64,000 nt of DNA from Rhodococcus sp. Leaf247 (GTDB lineage: Bacteria > Actinomycetota > Actinomycetes > Mycobacteriales > Mycobacteriaceae): contig NZ_LMRP01000004.1 in assembly GCF_001426185.1 (NCBI RefSeq), forward strand, positions 1-64,000. The letters run 5' to 3'. Positions 7,795 through 15,730 of the stretch are shown in pieces. The position numbers and the translations under genes are program-made. The number at the start of each line of letters is the position of its first letter. Position 1 is the stretch's first letter. The notes under the pieces were generated by a model. It worked only from the letters and a program-made list of their open reading frames with translations. It was not told the origin of the DNA and made no database searches.

Positions 7795-8823
7795 TCAGAG
7801 ATCGGCCACCAGCGGTGCGACCTCCGTTCCCAGCAGCTCGATGCCGCGGAGCAGATCACTGTGAGCCAAGCGGGGGTTGGTCATCTGCAGAGACAATCGA
7901 TCCACACCGCCGAGCTGTTCGCCCACTCGCGCGATCTTGTCGGCCACCGTCTGCGGGTCACCCATGAAAAAGGCACCGTTCGGTCCGGACGTGGCATCGA
8001 ATTGCGCTCGGGTCGGTCGCGCGAATCCTCGCTCCCGCGAGATCTTCGTGAACATCTCGTTCCACCCGGGGTAGATGGTGTCCGCCGCCGCCTGCGTGCT
8101 CTCCGCGACGAACCCGAACACGTGCAGGCCCACCTTCAACTTCTCCGGCGCATGACCTGCCTGCGCACCCGCGCGGCGGTACAGATCGACGAGCGGCGCG
8201 AACTGGCGCGGCTCACCGCCGATGATCGCAATCATCAGCGGCAACCCCAACAGACCTGCGCGAGCGAATGATTCGGGACTGCCGCCGACACCCACCCAGA
8301 TCGGCAGAGGATCCTGCATGGGACGCGGATAGATGCTCTGCCGCGTCAGCGCCGGCCGGTGCTTGCCGGACCAGGTCACCTCGACGTTGTCCCGGATCTG
8401 CAGTAGCAGCTCGAGCTTCTCGATGAACAGCGAGTCGTAGTCGGCCAGGTCCAGACCGAACAGGGGGAACGACTCGGTGAACGAGCCGCGGCCCACGACC
8501 AGATCCGTCCGCCCCTTCGAGATCAGATCCAGGGTGGCGAATTCCTGGAAGACTCGCACCGGATCGTCCGCACTGAGTACCTTGACCGCACTGCCCAGCC
8601 GGATTCGTTCCGTGCGAGCTGCCGCGGCCGCCAGGATGATCGACGGAGCAGAATCGTAGTACTCGCTGCGGTGGTGCTCGCCGATCCCGAACGAGTAAAG
8701 ACCCACCCGGTCGGCGAGGGTGATCTCCTCGAGCAGATGCTCCATTCGCTCGGCAGCGCCGATCACGCGTCCGTCGGTCGGGTCGGTCACGGAGGATACG
8801 AAGCTGTCCACACCTACATGCAT
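7795..8823 (-). CDS. LLM-class flavin-dependent oxidoreductase
   Basis: 342 residues, the usual length for bacterial-luciferase-fold (TIM-barrel) flavin monooxygenases. Visible family features are the N-terminal FGIGEHHRSEYY segment, TERIRLGSAV, ISKGRTDLVVGRGS and the PLPIWVGVGGSPES strand. Such enzymes are cytosolic and use FMN or F420; the cofactor and substrate cannot be read from sequence, although the nearby fgd shows that F420 is made. ATG 8823 is preceded by GAGAGG. The gene is divergent from a GntR regulator, which may control it. Confidence 0.85.
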   Translation of the reverse strand: MHVGVDSFVSSVTDPTDGRVIGAAERMEHLLEEITLADRVGLYSFGIGEHHRSEYYDSAPSIILAAAAARTERIRLGSAVKVLSADDPVRVFQEFATLDLISKGRTDLVVGRGSFTESFPLFGLDLADYDSLFIEKLELLLQIRDNVEVTWSGKHRPALTRQSIYPRPMQDPLPIWVGVGGSPESFARAGLLGLPLMIAIIGGEPRQFAPLVDLYRRAGAQAGHAPEKLKVGLHVFGFVAESTQAAADTIYPGWNEMFTKISRERGFARPTRAQFDATSGPNGAFFMGDPQTVADKIARVGEQLGGVDRLSLQMTNPRLAHSDLLRGIELLGTEVAPLVADL

Positions 8824-8859
8824 TGCTGAGCCTCTCGGTCGGGGCCACGACGTCGACCC

Positions 8860-8882
8860 TTGGTTAGTTTACAAGTCAACCA
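8860..8882. promoter_or_regulatory. Imperfect palindrome in the LLM/GntR divergent promoter region
   Basis: TGGTT and AACCA arms bracket an AT-rich centre, 37 bp upstream of the LLM start and about 140 bp upstream of the GntR start. GntR proteins commonly bind palindromes of this size and autoregulate. Only five bases per arm match, so support is weak. Confidence 0.35.
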
Positions 8883-9023
8883 TCTCGACCGAGAAACTGT
8901 TCCGCGCCACGTCGAGTCTCGAGGTGTCGATGACGAGAACACCATTGTCCGCCCGTCGACGGGTGTGCCATCGCTGATCGGCACGGTCCCGGACAGGAGG
9001 AAGCGGAGAACTAGACTGCGCGT

Positions 9024-9638
9024 GTGGATGCGGATCGAGGGGATGACAGGTCACCCGGCGACACGATCGCGGCACACTTGCGGGAGGAGATCCTCTCTGG
9101 TCGCCGTGTCGGCGGGGAGAGGCTGGTCGAGGAGACCATCGCCAAGGGTTTCGGTGTGTCCCGCGTGCCGGTTCGAGAGGCTCTGGCGCAGTTGGAAGCC
9201 GAAGGTTTCGTCACCACCGTGCGGTATCGCGGTGCGACGGTGTCGACCACTCTCCACAAGGACAATCGAGAGCTGCTCGAAGTTCGGCACGGGCTCGAAG
9301 TTCTCGCCGCCCAGCTCGCTGCCCGTAACCGGGGTGGTTCGGTGGCGGACGAGCTGGCGCGCGTCGTCGAACGGGCGCGGGAGTGCGGCGGGGGACCACC
9401 CGCGGACCGGAGCGGCGCCCGGTCGTTCCACGACCTCATCGCCATTGCCTCGGGAAACGACCAGCTCAGAGAGATGTTGGCGGGTGTCAATCGGCGCGTC
9501 GAGTGGGGTCTCGGTGACGATCCCGATGCCACCGTTCACGACCACGCGGCGCTTGCCTCGGCCATCCTCGGTGGCGCACCCGTCCAGGCGGGGTTCCTCA
9601 TGGACGAGCATCTCCGGCGCGACGAGACCGGCACCTGA
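9024..9638 (+). CDS. GntR-family transcriptional regulator (FCD type)
   Basis: 204 residues. The N-terminal winged helix reads GDTIAAHLREEILSG, then VEETIAKGFGVSRVPVREAL, the classic GntR recognition region. The C-terminal helical half, with its Arg- and His-containing segments, fits the FCD ligand-binding domain. These repressors usually sense carboxylates or amino-acid-like metabolites. The start is a GTG; AGGAGG lies about 20 bp upstream, which is far, so a near-leaderless start is possible. It sits between the divergent LLM gene and the MFS operon, whose upstream region holds GTATAC-centred sites. Confidence 0.85.
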   Translation: MDADRGDDRSPGDTIAAHLREEILSGRRVGGERLVEETIAKGFGVSRVPVREALAQLEAEGFVTTVRYRGATVSTTLHKDNRELLEVRHGLEVLAAQLAARNRGGSVADELARVVERARECGGGPPADRSGARSFHDLIAIASGNDQLREMLAGVNRRVEWGLGDDPDATVHDHAALASAILGGAPVQAGFLMDEHLRRDETGT

Positions 9639-9656
9639 GTCGACGACCACTGTTTC

Positions 9657-9738
9657 GTATACTATCTAGGATGTATATCAGGGGATTAACACGTCCGTAG
9701 CTGTCAGCAACCGGAATGACACATGATTTGTATACAAA
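9657..9738 (+). promoter_or_regulatory. Putative GntR operators upstream of the MFS operon
   Basis: TTTGTATACAAA (9727-9738) is a perfect 12-bp palindrome, and a second GTATAC core lies at 9657-9662 close to an AT-rich element (GTATACTATCTA) that could serve as a -10 region. Both lie between the GntR gene and the MFS start at 9824. TTGTATACAA-like sites are usual for FCD-type GntR proteins; binding is inferred. Confidence 0.5.
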
Positions 9739-9823
9739 GTAGGCAGTCGTTTCGGAGCACGTGGAGAGGCGACTCGCCGGCTGACATCCGTTCCCGGTGC
9801 CGTCCAGTCCCCTGGAGCACACC

Positions 9824-11263
9824 ATGTCCACATCCACTCCGGCGTCTATCCCACCGGGCGTCGATCCTGTACCGGCATCGGCGCTGTCCAGCGCCCTCGA
9901 CCGCATCGGTTTCACCCGCGTCCAGGGGGCCGTCATCCTTCTGCTCATGGCGGGGTTGTTCTTCGACAGTCTCGAGCAGAACTCCACCGGCGCCATGGGC
10001 CCACTCATCAAGGATTCTCTCGGAATCGGCAACGCGCAGTTGACATTCATCAACACCGCCACCGTGATCGGTGGGCTCGTGGGCCGCCTCATCGGTGGCT
10101 ACATCGCCGACCGGTGGGGCAGGCGCGTGGCGCTCAGCCTGAACCTTCTGGTCTACACCCTCGGCGGACTGATCAGTGCCGCATCCGTCAGCTACGAGAT
10201 GCTGCTCGCGAGCCGATTCATCGTGGGCATCGGTCTGGGCGGCGAGTTCACGGTCGGCTTGGCGATTCTTGCCGAACTGGTCGCGACCCGCCACCGCGGG
10301 TCCCTCCTGGCGACTCTCAACATCTCGTCCGGAGGCATCGGCAACATCGCATCGTTCGGCTTCTTCATGCTCGTGCTCGGTCCGCTCGGAGGCGTGCTCG
10401 GCGGCGACGACACATCGTGGCGCTGGACCTATGTCATCCTTGCCGTGCCGGCGCTGCTGGTGGTGTTCTTCCGGCGTTACCTTCCTGAATCGCCGCGGTT
10501 CCTGTTGTCCAAAGGGCGTGTCGACGAAGCCAATCGGAGTCTGACGCGTCTGGCCAGCGGCTCGATCGCGGGGCTTCGCGACCCGGGGCCGACGAAGCAG
10601 TTCGTCACCGATGCCGACATCCTGCCCACCACCGCATCGACGTCGTACGCCGAGGTGTTCCGCGGGCAGAATCTGCGCCGCACCGCGGCCGTCGGAGCCG
10701 CCTCGTGGATGTCGTTCGGTGCCCAGGTCACCCTTCTGTTCCTCATGCCCATCCTGTTGGTCTCGCGGGGCTACTCGCTCACGGACTCTCTGCTGTTCAC
10801 CATGATCATGAACGTCGGCAGTCTCTTCGGTGCCTGTGCCGCGTGCTATCTCGCCGGTCGAGTCCGGCGGCGACCCACTGTCATGACAGCGGCCGTACTC
10901 GGATGCGTGTCTGCGGTCGCGTTCGCGACTCTCGCGAACAGTGTGGCCACCATCCTCGTTCTCGGTGCCGTCTTCCAGTTCTTCACCATGATGCTCAACA
11001 CCATGCTGTCGGTGTGGACGCCGGAGCTGTTCCCCACCTCGATCCGCGGAATGGGCACGTCCATCGTCAACGGAATCGGCAATGTAGCCGGCGCTGTCAT
11101 GCCGTTCGCAGCTCTCTTCTTCTTCGACCGCGCGGGAGTGGCCGGAGTGTTCTTCATGATCGCGGCCATGTACGTCCTCCTGGTCGTCGTCGCCCGGTTC
11201 GGACCCGAGACGTTCGGACAGTCCCTCGAGGAAGTGAACGAGAAGGAACTCGTCGCAGCCTGA
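9824..11263 (+). CDS. MFS transporter (sugar/aromatic-acid porter type)
   Basis: 479 residues with about 12 hydrophobic segments. MFS signatures are clear: GGYIADRWGRRVAL in the loop after the second helix, RFIVGIGLGGEF, and PESPRFLLSKGR in the central loop. It belongs to the proton-driven sugar/organic-acid porters of the cytoplasmic membrane; the substrate is unknown. ATG 9824 with CTGGAG upstream is chosen over an earlier in-frame start. It heads an apparent operon with a binding-protein-like gene and an ornithine cyclodeaminase homologue, so it probably imports or exports their common metabolite. Confidence 0.88.
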   Translation: MSTSTPASIPPGVDPVPASALSSALDRIGFTRVQGAVILLLMAGLFFDSLEQNSTGAMGPLIKDSLGIGNAQLTFINTATVIGGLVGRLIGGYIADRWGRRVALSLNLLVYTLGGLISAASVSYEMLLASRFIVGIGLGGEFTVGLAILAELVATRHRGSLLATLNISSGGIGNIASFGFFMLVLGPLGGVLGGDDTSWRWTYVILAVPALLVVFFRRYLPESPRFLLSKGRVDEANRSLTRLASGSIAGLRDPGPTKQFVTDADILPTTASTSYAEVFRGQNLRRTAAVGAASWMSFGAQVTLLFLMPILLVSRGYSLTDSLLFTMIMNVGSLFGACAACYLAGRVRRRPTVMTAAVLGCVSAVAFATLANSVATILVLGAVFQFFTMMLNTMLSVWTPELFPTSIRGMGTSIVNGIGNVAGAVMPFAALFFFDRAGVAGVFFMIAAMYVLLVVVARFGPETFGQSLEEVNEKELVAA

Positions 11264-11305
11264 CACTCGAACACAGTGCACCACAACAGAAAGGCAACAT
11301 CCATC

Positions 11306-12226
11306 ATGACCGAGTCACTGTTCGTCTCCGCCACCGCGCACGGGCTGAACTACCTTCCCGAGTACTACGCCGATCACGCCGGCATGTTCGCCGAGCGCGG
11401 TCTGTCGGTGCACGCGAAGGCGTGTGACCCGTGGACCGGCGTGCTCGACGATCTCGACAGCGGTGCTGCGGACATCGCGCTCGGCGGATTGTGGGTTCCC
11501 GGAATGTATTGGGGTACATCTCGTCAGCTCACCGTGTTCGCGCAGCTCAATCACCAGTTCCCCAAGGCGCTCGTCATGCGAGAGTCGACACCGGAAGGAT
11601 TCGACTGGTCGATGCTGACCGGAAAGACCGTGTTGGCGCCGGGAATCGGTGGTAGCGCGCCGTATGCGATCACCGCGGGAATGATGCGGGAAGCGGGAAT
11701 CGACTCCGCCGCCACCACGTTCCTCCGCGACCTCTCCACGCCGATGTTCGTCGAACTGTTCGAGGACGGACTGGGTGACGCGATCATTCTCGACATCACG
11801 ACCGCTCAGTCGATGTCGGACCGCCACACCGGACACATCGTCGTCGAGTACGCGGACGTCGGCGGGCTCGGCCCGAACAGTGTGTACTACTGCCGCACCG
11901 ATCGTGTCGACGAACTGCAGGACCGGTTGGTCGCGTTCACATCCGCCTTGGACGCTGCGATGGCAACGGTCAAGGCGACTCCGGTCAGTGAACTCGAACC
12001 CTTGCTCGCCGAGCACTGGCCCACGATGCCGCTGTCCACTCTGTCCGCCGCCTGCACCAGGATTCAGCAGTCCCGCACCTGGGACACGGTGCGCATCGAC
12101 GGTGCTGCGAGCGACCGCTGGATGCGCATCCTCCACGAGGAGAAGATGGTCGGTCGTGCCCCCGCGTTCGAGGACCTGGTCACCTCGCGCATCGTCGACG
12201 CTGCGGAACTGACGACGGTCGGCTGA
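11306..12226 (+). CDS. NMT1/THI5-like substrate-binding protein without signal peptide
   Basis: 306 residues starting MTESLFVSATAHGLNYLPEY, with AGKxxFAERGL-like and DIALGGLWVPGMYWG segments typical of the NMT1/THI5 periplasmic-binding-protein fold that binds pyrimidine precursors or sulfonate-like ligands. No signal peptide or lipobox is present, and no ABC permease or ATPase lies nearby. It may therefore be a cytosolic binding protein or an enzyme, as eukaryotic THI5 is, rather than a transporter subunit. ATG 11306 has AGAAAGG upstream. It ends 3 bp before the next gene. Confidence 0.7.
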   Translation: MTESLFVSATAHGLNYLPEYYADHAGMFAERGLSVHAKACDPWTGVLDDLDSGAADIALGGLWVPGMYWGTSRQLTVFAQLNHQFPKALVMRESTPEGFDWSMLTGKTVLAPGIGGSAPYAITAGMMREAGIDSAATTFLRDLSTPMFVELFEDGLGDAIILDITTAQSMSDRHTGHIVVEYADVGGLGPNSVYYCRTDRVDELQDRLVAFTSALDAAMATVKATPVSELEPLLAEHWPTMPLSTLSAACTRIQQSRTWDTVRIDGAASDRWMRILHEEKMVGRAPAFEDLVTSRIVDAAELTTVG

Positions 12227-12229
12227 ACG

Positions 12230-13213
12230 ATGACACTGGTACTGCGTCACTCGGAGATCTCTGCGCTGCTGGACCGCACGACCGTCCTGGAAGCAGTCGA
12301 GCGGATGTTCGTGGAATTGAGTCAGGGCAGCGCCCAGAACCCGGTTCCGCCGTCGATGAACGGAACGGACGACGCCTGCATCATCCCCATGGTGGCCCAG
12401 TCCGGTGTCGCGGAACTGGCGGTGGCCAAGGTGCTCTGCGACGCACCCGCGAACCGTGCGCGCGGACTTCCTCGTCAGCGGTCGACGATGCTGGTCACCT
12501 CGACTCGCACCGGAGAATGCGTCGCTCTGTTGGACGGACGTGCGATCACTGCCATCAGGACCGCAGCCGCCAGTGCAGTCGCCACCCGGTACCTGGCACG
12601 GCCGGGGCCGGCTGTGCTGGGTGTCGTCGGCGCCGGCGCGCTCGCGGTCGAGCATGTCCGCGCGATCCGCACTGTGCGGGACGTGACCAGTGTCCTGGTG
12701 TGGTCCAGATCTGAGAGCACGGTGGAGACGTTCCGTACGGCCCTCGAGGGTGACGATCTCCCGGTGCGGTCGGCAACGTCGGTGGAAGAGATCGCCCGCT
12801 GCGCCGACATCGTCTGCACTCTCACCCCGTCGGTACAGCCGATCCTGCGCGGCGAATGGCTCACCACCGGAACGCATCTGAACGTGGTCGGTGCAGCGCC
12901 ACGCCCGAACGAGCGTGAAGTGGACGGGGAGGCCATGGCGCGGTCGCGGGTCGTCGTGGACAGTCGAAGCACTGCGCTGTCGAAGTCCGGGGACGCTGTG
13001 CTGGCGCTCGCCGAGGGGGCGGTGACCGAAGACGACCTGAGCACTGAAATCGGTGACGTCATCACCGGCCGGAGAATCGGTCGGTCATCGGACGAGCAGA
13101 TCACACTGTTCGACTCCACCGGAATCGGAGCGGAAGACCTCGCCGTCGCCCACCTCGTCATCACCGCAGCTCGCGAACGCGGACTCGGGATGGAGGTCGA
13201 CCTCAGCGCGTGA
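12230..13213 (+). CDS. Ornithine cyclodeaminase / mu-crystallin family protein
   Basis: 327 residues. The Rossmann NAD(P)-binding motif is GVVGAGALAVEHVRAIR, preceded by the family's DGRAITAIRTAAASAVAT segment with the substrate-binding arginines; GTHLNVVGAAPRPNEREVD follows. Members deaminate or reduce amino and imino acids (ornithine, alanine, cyclic imines). The ATG lies 3 bp after the previous stop, indicating one operon with the MFS and NMT1-like genes. Substrate is unknown. Confidence 0.88.
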   Translation: MTLVLRHSEISALLDRTTVLEAVERMFVELSQGSAQNPVPPSMNGTDDACIIPMVAQSGVAELAVAKVLCDAPANRARGLPRQRSTMLVTSTRTGECVALLDGRAITAIRTAAASAVATRYLARPGPAVLGVVGAGALAVEHVRAIRTVRDVTSVLVWSRSESTVETFRTALEGDDLPVRSATSVEEIARCADIVCTLTPSVQPILRGEWLTTGTHLNVVGAAPRPNEREVDGEAMARSRVVVDSRSTALSKSGDAVLALAEGAVTEDDLSTEIGDVITGRRIGRSSDEQITLFDSTGIGAEDLAVAHLVITAARERGLGMEVDLSA

Positions 13214-13365
13214 GAAGCCCTCGACACACGTAAGCCGCCCGTGCACGGAACACCGATTCGACGCCCGTGCTCGAGTACTGCTCGCCGCAGTCGACACACC
13301 ACGAAGAACGTCACCGGACTTCGGAGGCAGGGGCGACACTTCGTACCTTCGAGTACGTTCTGCTC

Positions 13366-15528
13366 ATGGCTCCGAAGTGGGAACAAGTCCGAGCACAGAA
13401 CTACGGCACGATGGGCCGCACCGTCCGCGGTGTCGTGCACCGAAGCGATGGATCTCGACAGCTTGTCCGCCACGAGCCGGAAACGACGTCGTGGCGCCAC
13501 GAGGACGAGTCGGGATCACCGACATTCATCGAGAACGCTGACAACCGGTGGTCGCGTGACGCGGACGGCGGGATGGTCCACGCGGTGAAGAATGCGAACA
13601 CGTTCTACATGGACATGGGGTCGCCGTCCCCGTTGCTGCGCGCCTACGACGCGTTCCCCCAGAGGAGCAATCACGGGTTCGATGACTCACGTTTCACCGA
13701 TCCGACCGCTCCGCGACCGGTCACCGTGCGCGGGCGCGACGGGTGGGAAGTGACTGCCGCCGATCCACACTCCACCGAACAGATCACGTACGTGATCGAC
13801 GCCGAACTGGGAGTTGCGTTGCGGTGGCAGTACGGCGACCAGTGGATGGAACTCGAGAACCCGGTCCTGGACGAGGAATTCGACACCGACCTGTTCCGCT
13901 GGTCGGGACCGTCACGCCCGGCAGCCGACGAGATGGCCCGCATGCAACGCGAGCAGCAGGAGCGAGAGCAGGCCCTGGCAGGCATCGCCCGAGCAGTTCC
14001 TACCTGGTTGCCGATGACGATCACCACCACGCCTCAATCGGGGGATCCTCGTACAGGTGAACTCGTTCTGGCAGTCGGGGGACAAACTGCGCACTTCACG
14101 CTTCGCCGTTGGGTGACCGCGATCGGTGAGCCCGAGGTGACCTGGCCGAACGACCAAACCCCGGCCCGTCATCGTCGAGGCATCGGTCAATGGACCTACG
14201 AGATCCGTTCCTACGAGGAGATGCGCAAGGAGGACTGCGAGCGCATCATCGAGTCGATCGTGCCCGTAGACCCGCCGGAACGCGATGCCGCAGACATCAC
14301 GGCCGAGATCGACCAAGAAGCGCACGCACGACGCGAAGCGGAGATTCGCGAGATGCTCGGAACGGGGCGTGTGCTCGCCGATCACCTGACGGGGGAGTCG
14401 CTCCTCATCCGGACCGACTTTTCCGACGACGCGGCCTGGCGTGAGGTCGCGCTCGCCGCTATGGCACCTGTCGACCAAGGCGACGACATGGAGTTCGAAG
14501 CCGTACTGACATGTATCGACAACTCCGATCATGACGGCTGGTCCATCGAGCAACTTCTGCTGGCGTTGGGTGACCCGCCGCCGTACTACATCTTTGTCGC
14601 CGATACCGAAGCGGTACAGAACCATGAACATCCCATTGTCGTCGTCGAGACCGCCGACGACGATCCGGAGCGTCCGCGCGGAAAGACCTTCCGAGTAGTT
14701 CCGTCGGAGATGTGGAGCATCGAGAACAATCTGTCGCTCGCCAACATGGATTTCGACGACTTCGCGGACAGCGTCGACGCAGACGGCGTCTTCCGCGGCT
14801 TCCCGGAACCTGCGCAACCCGTCGCGTCGGTGACTACTCGGGACGTGGCCGGGTGGATCGCCGGTCATCTGCACACCGACGCGTTACGACGTTTCCACCG
14901 CGAGATCGACGGCTGGAAGTACCCGTACCCGATCCAGCTGTTCGAGCCGGAGATGGCCGACGTGCACACCCAACTGCTGGCGGCCGACTACGACAGCCGT
15001 ACCGATACCGAGCTCGTCGGGTATGACGAGTTCCGTGAGGTCGCGGCCCGAGGGGGGCCGGCACTGCACGGCTCGGTGCCCGTGCACGGCGCGCACTGGG
15101 CGTTCCTACTCGACGTGGGCTCCCACCGGCCCCTGGCGGCCTATCGACTCGAGTTCCTTCCGCCGACAGATCAGCAGGTGCATGACGGTGGCGCCGACCC
15201 GTCGGCGGTGCTGGAGGTTCCCTTCATCTCCCCCGAGATGGTGTCGCTGTCGTCGCTCACCGACGACGACGAACTCGTCGACCGCGAGGCTGTGCGGCGC
15301 GCGGTCACAGCGGAGGCGGTGCGCCTGCACGGCCCGGACATGGTTGGGCACGTCGAGCCCGCCCTGCGGCGAATCCCGAGGCTCGAAGGGTTCAGCATCG
15401 GCTGCTCGGTCCAGATCGACGGTAACCCGATGTTCTACGTTGCCGTCGTGACCGCGGTGGAGAACGAGTTCATCGTCCGGGAAGTGCCACCGGAAGGGCT
15501 GCGGGTGGTTGCCGCAAGTCACGCCTAG
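13366..15528 (+). CDS. Large hypothetical protein with a DUF6924-like central segment
   Basis: About 720 residues from ATG 13366. There is no signal peptide or obvious membrane segment. The N-terminal ~300 residues resemble LolA/RseB-type folds only loosely (VIDAELGVALRWQYGDQWME). Around residue 365, LLIRTDFSDDAAWREV followed by ~100 residues fits DUF6924, a domain of unknown function common in actinobacteria. The C-terminal ~250 residues form one or two further domains with no motif I recognise. It is preceded by 150 bp of non-coding DNA and looks monocistronic. Confidence 0.7.
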   Translation: MAPKWEQVRAQNYGTMGRTVRGVVHRSDGSRQLVRHEPETTSWRHEDESGSPTFIENADNRWSRDADGGMVHAVKNANTFYMDMGSPSPLLRAYDAFPQRSNHGFDDSRFTDPTAPRPVTVRGRDGWEVTAADPHSTEQITYVIDAELGVALRWQYGDQWMELENPVLDEEFDTDLFRWSGPSRPAADEMARMQREQQEREQALAGIARAVPTWLPMTITTTPQSGDPRTGELVLAVGGQTAHFTLRRWVTAIGEPEVTWPNDQTPARHRRGIGQWTYEIRSYEEMRKEDCERIIESIVPVDPPERDAADITAEIDQEAHARREAEIREMLGTGRVLADHLTGESLLIRTDFSDDAAWREVALAAMAPVDQGDDMEFEAVLTCIDNSDHDGWSIEQLLLALGDPPPYYIFVADTEAVQNHEHPIVVVETADDDPERPRGKTFRVVPSEMWSIENNLSLANMDFDDFADSVDADGVFRGFPEPAQPVASVTTRDVAGWIAGHLHTDALRRFHREIDGWKYPYPIQLFEPEMADVHTQLLAADYDSRTDTELVGYDEFREVAARGGPALHGSVPVHGAHWAFLLDVGSHRPLAAYRLEFLPPTDQQVHDGGADPSAVLEVPFISPEMVSLSSLTDDDELVDREAVRRAVTAEAVRLHGPDMVGHVEPALRRIPRLEGFSIGCSVQIDGNPMFYVAVVTAVENEFIVREVPPEGLRVVAASHA

Positions 15529-15530
15529 CG

Positions 15531-15728
15531 CTATTCATGGTGGGCCGCACCGTCATACGACAGATATTCACAGACGCCCAGCCGCAGTGCCTTAACCAGT
15601 GTCACTGCGTCCAGCGCTACCAGTGCGGGCGGTGCGACCAGCCCGTTCTCGCGCTCGCGGGGCAGTTCCGCCAACATTGCACGTCCATCGGTGTCGACCA
15701 GCCAGACCAGGGGGACAGGCGACGAATC
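15531..15728 (-). pseudogene. Orphan C-terminal coding fragment abutting poxB
   Basis: A 65-codon frame (PLVWLVDTDGRAMLAELP, then LVALDAVTLVKALRLGVCEY) ends in a stop at 15531-15533 and has strongly protein-like composition. Its upstream edge meets the poxB stop codon with no start of its own except an internal ATG that would give 48 residues. I read it as the 3' end of a gene whose 5' part was lost. The family is not recognised. Confidence 0.4.
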
Positions 15729-15730
15729 TC

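Noticed and set aside
9704..11284. Long minus-strand open frame opposite the MFS transporter gene
   Set aside because: Rich in Glu, Arg, His and Asp with no domain pattern; it is the antisense shadow of a high-GC coding strand.
11315..12877. 520-codon minus-strand frame opposite the NMT1-like and OCD genes
   Set aside because: Low-complexity charged translation and complete overlap with two well-supported genes.
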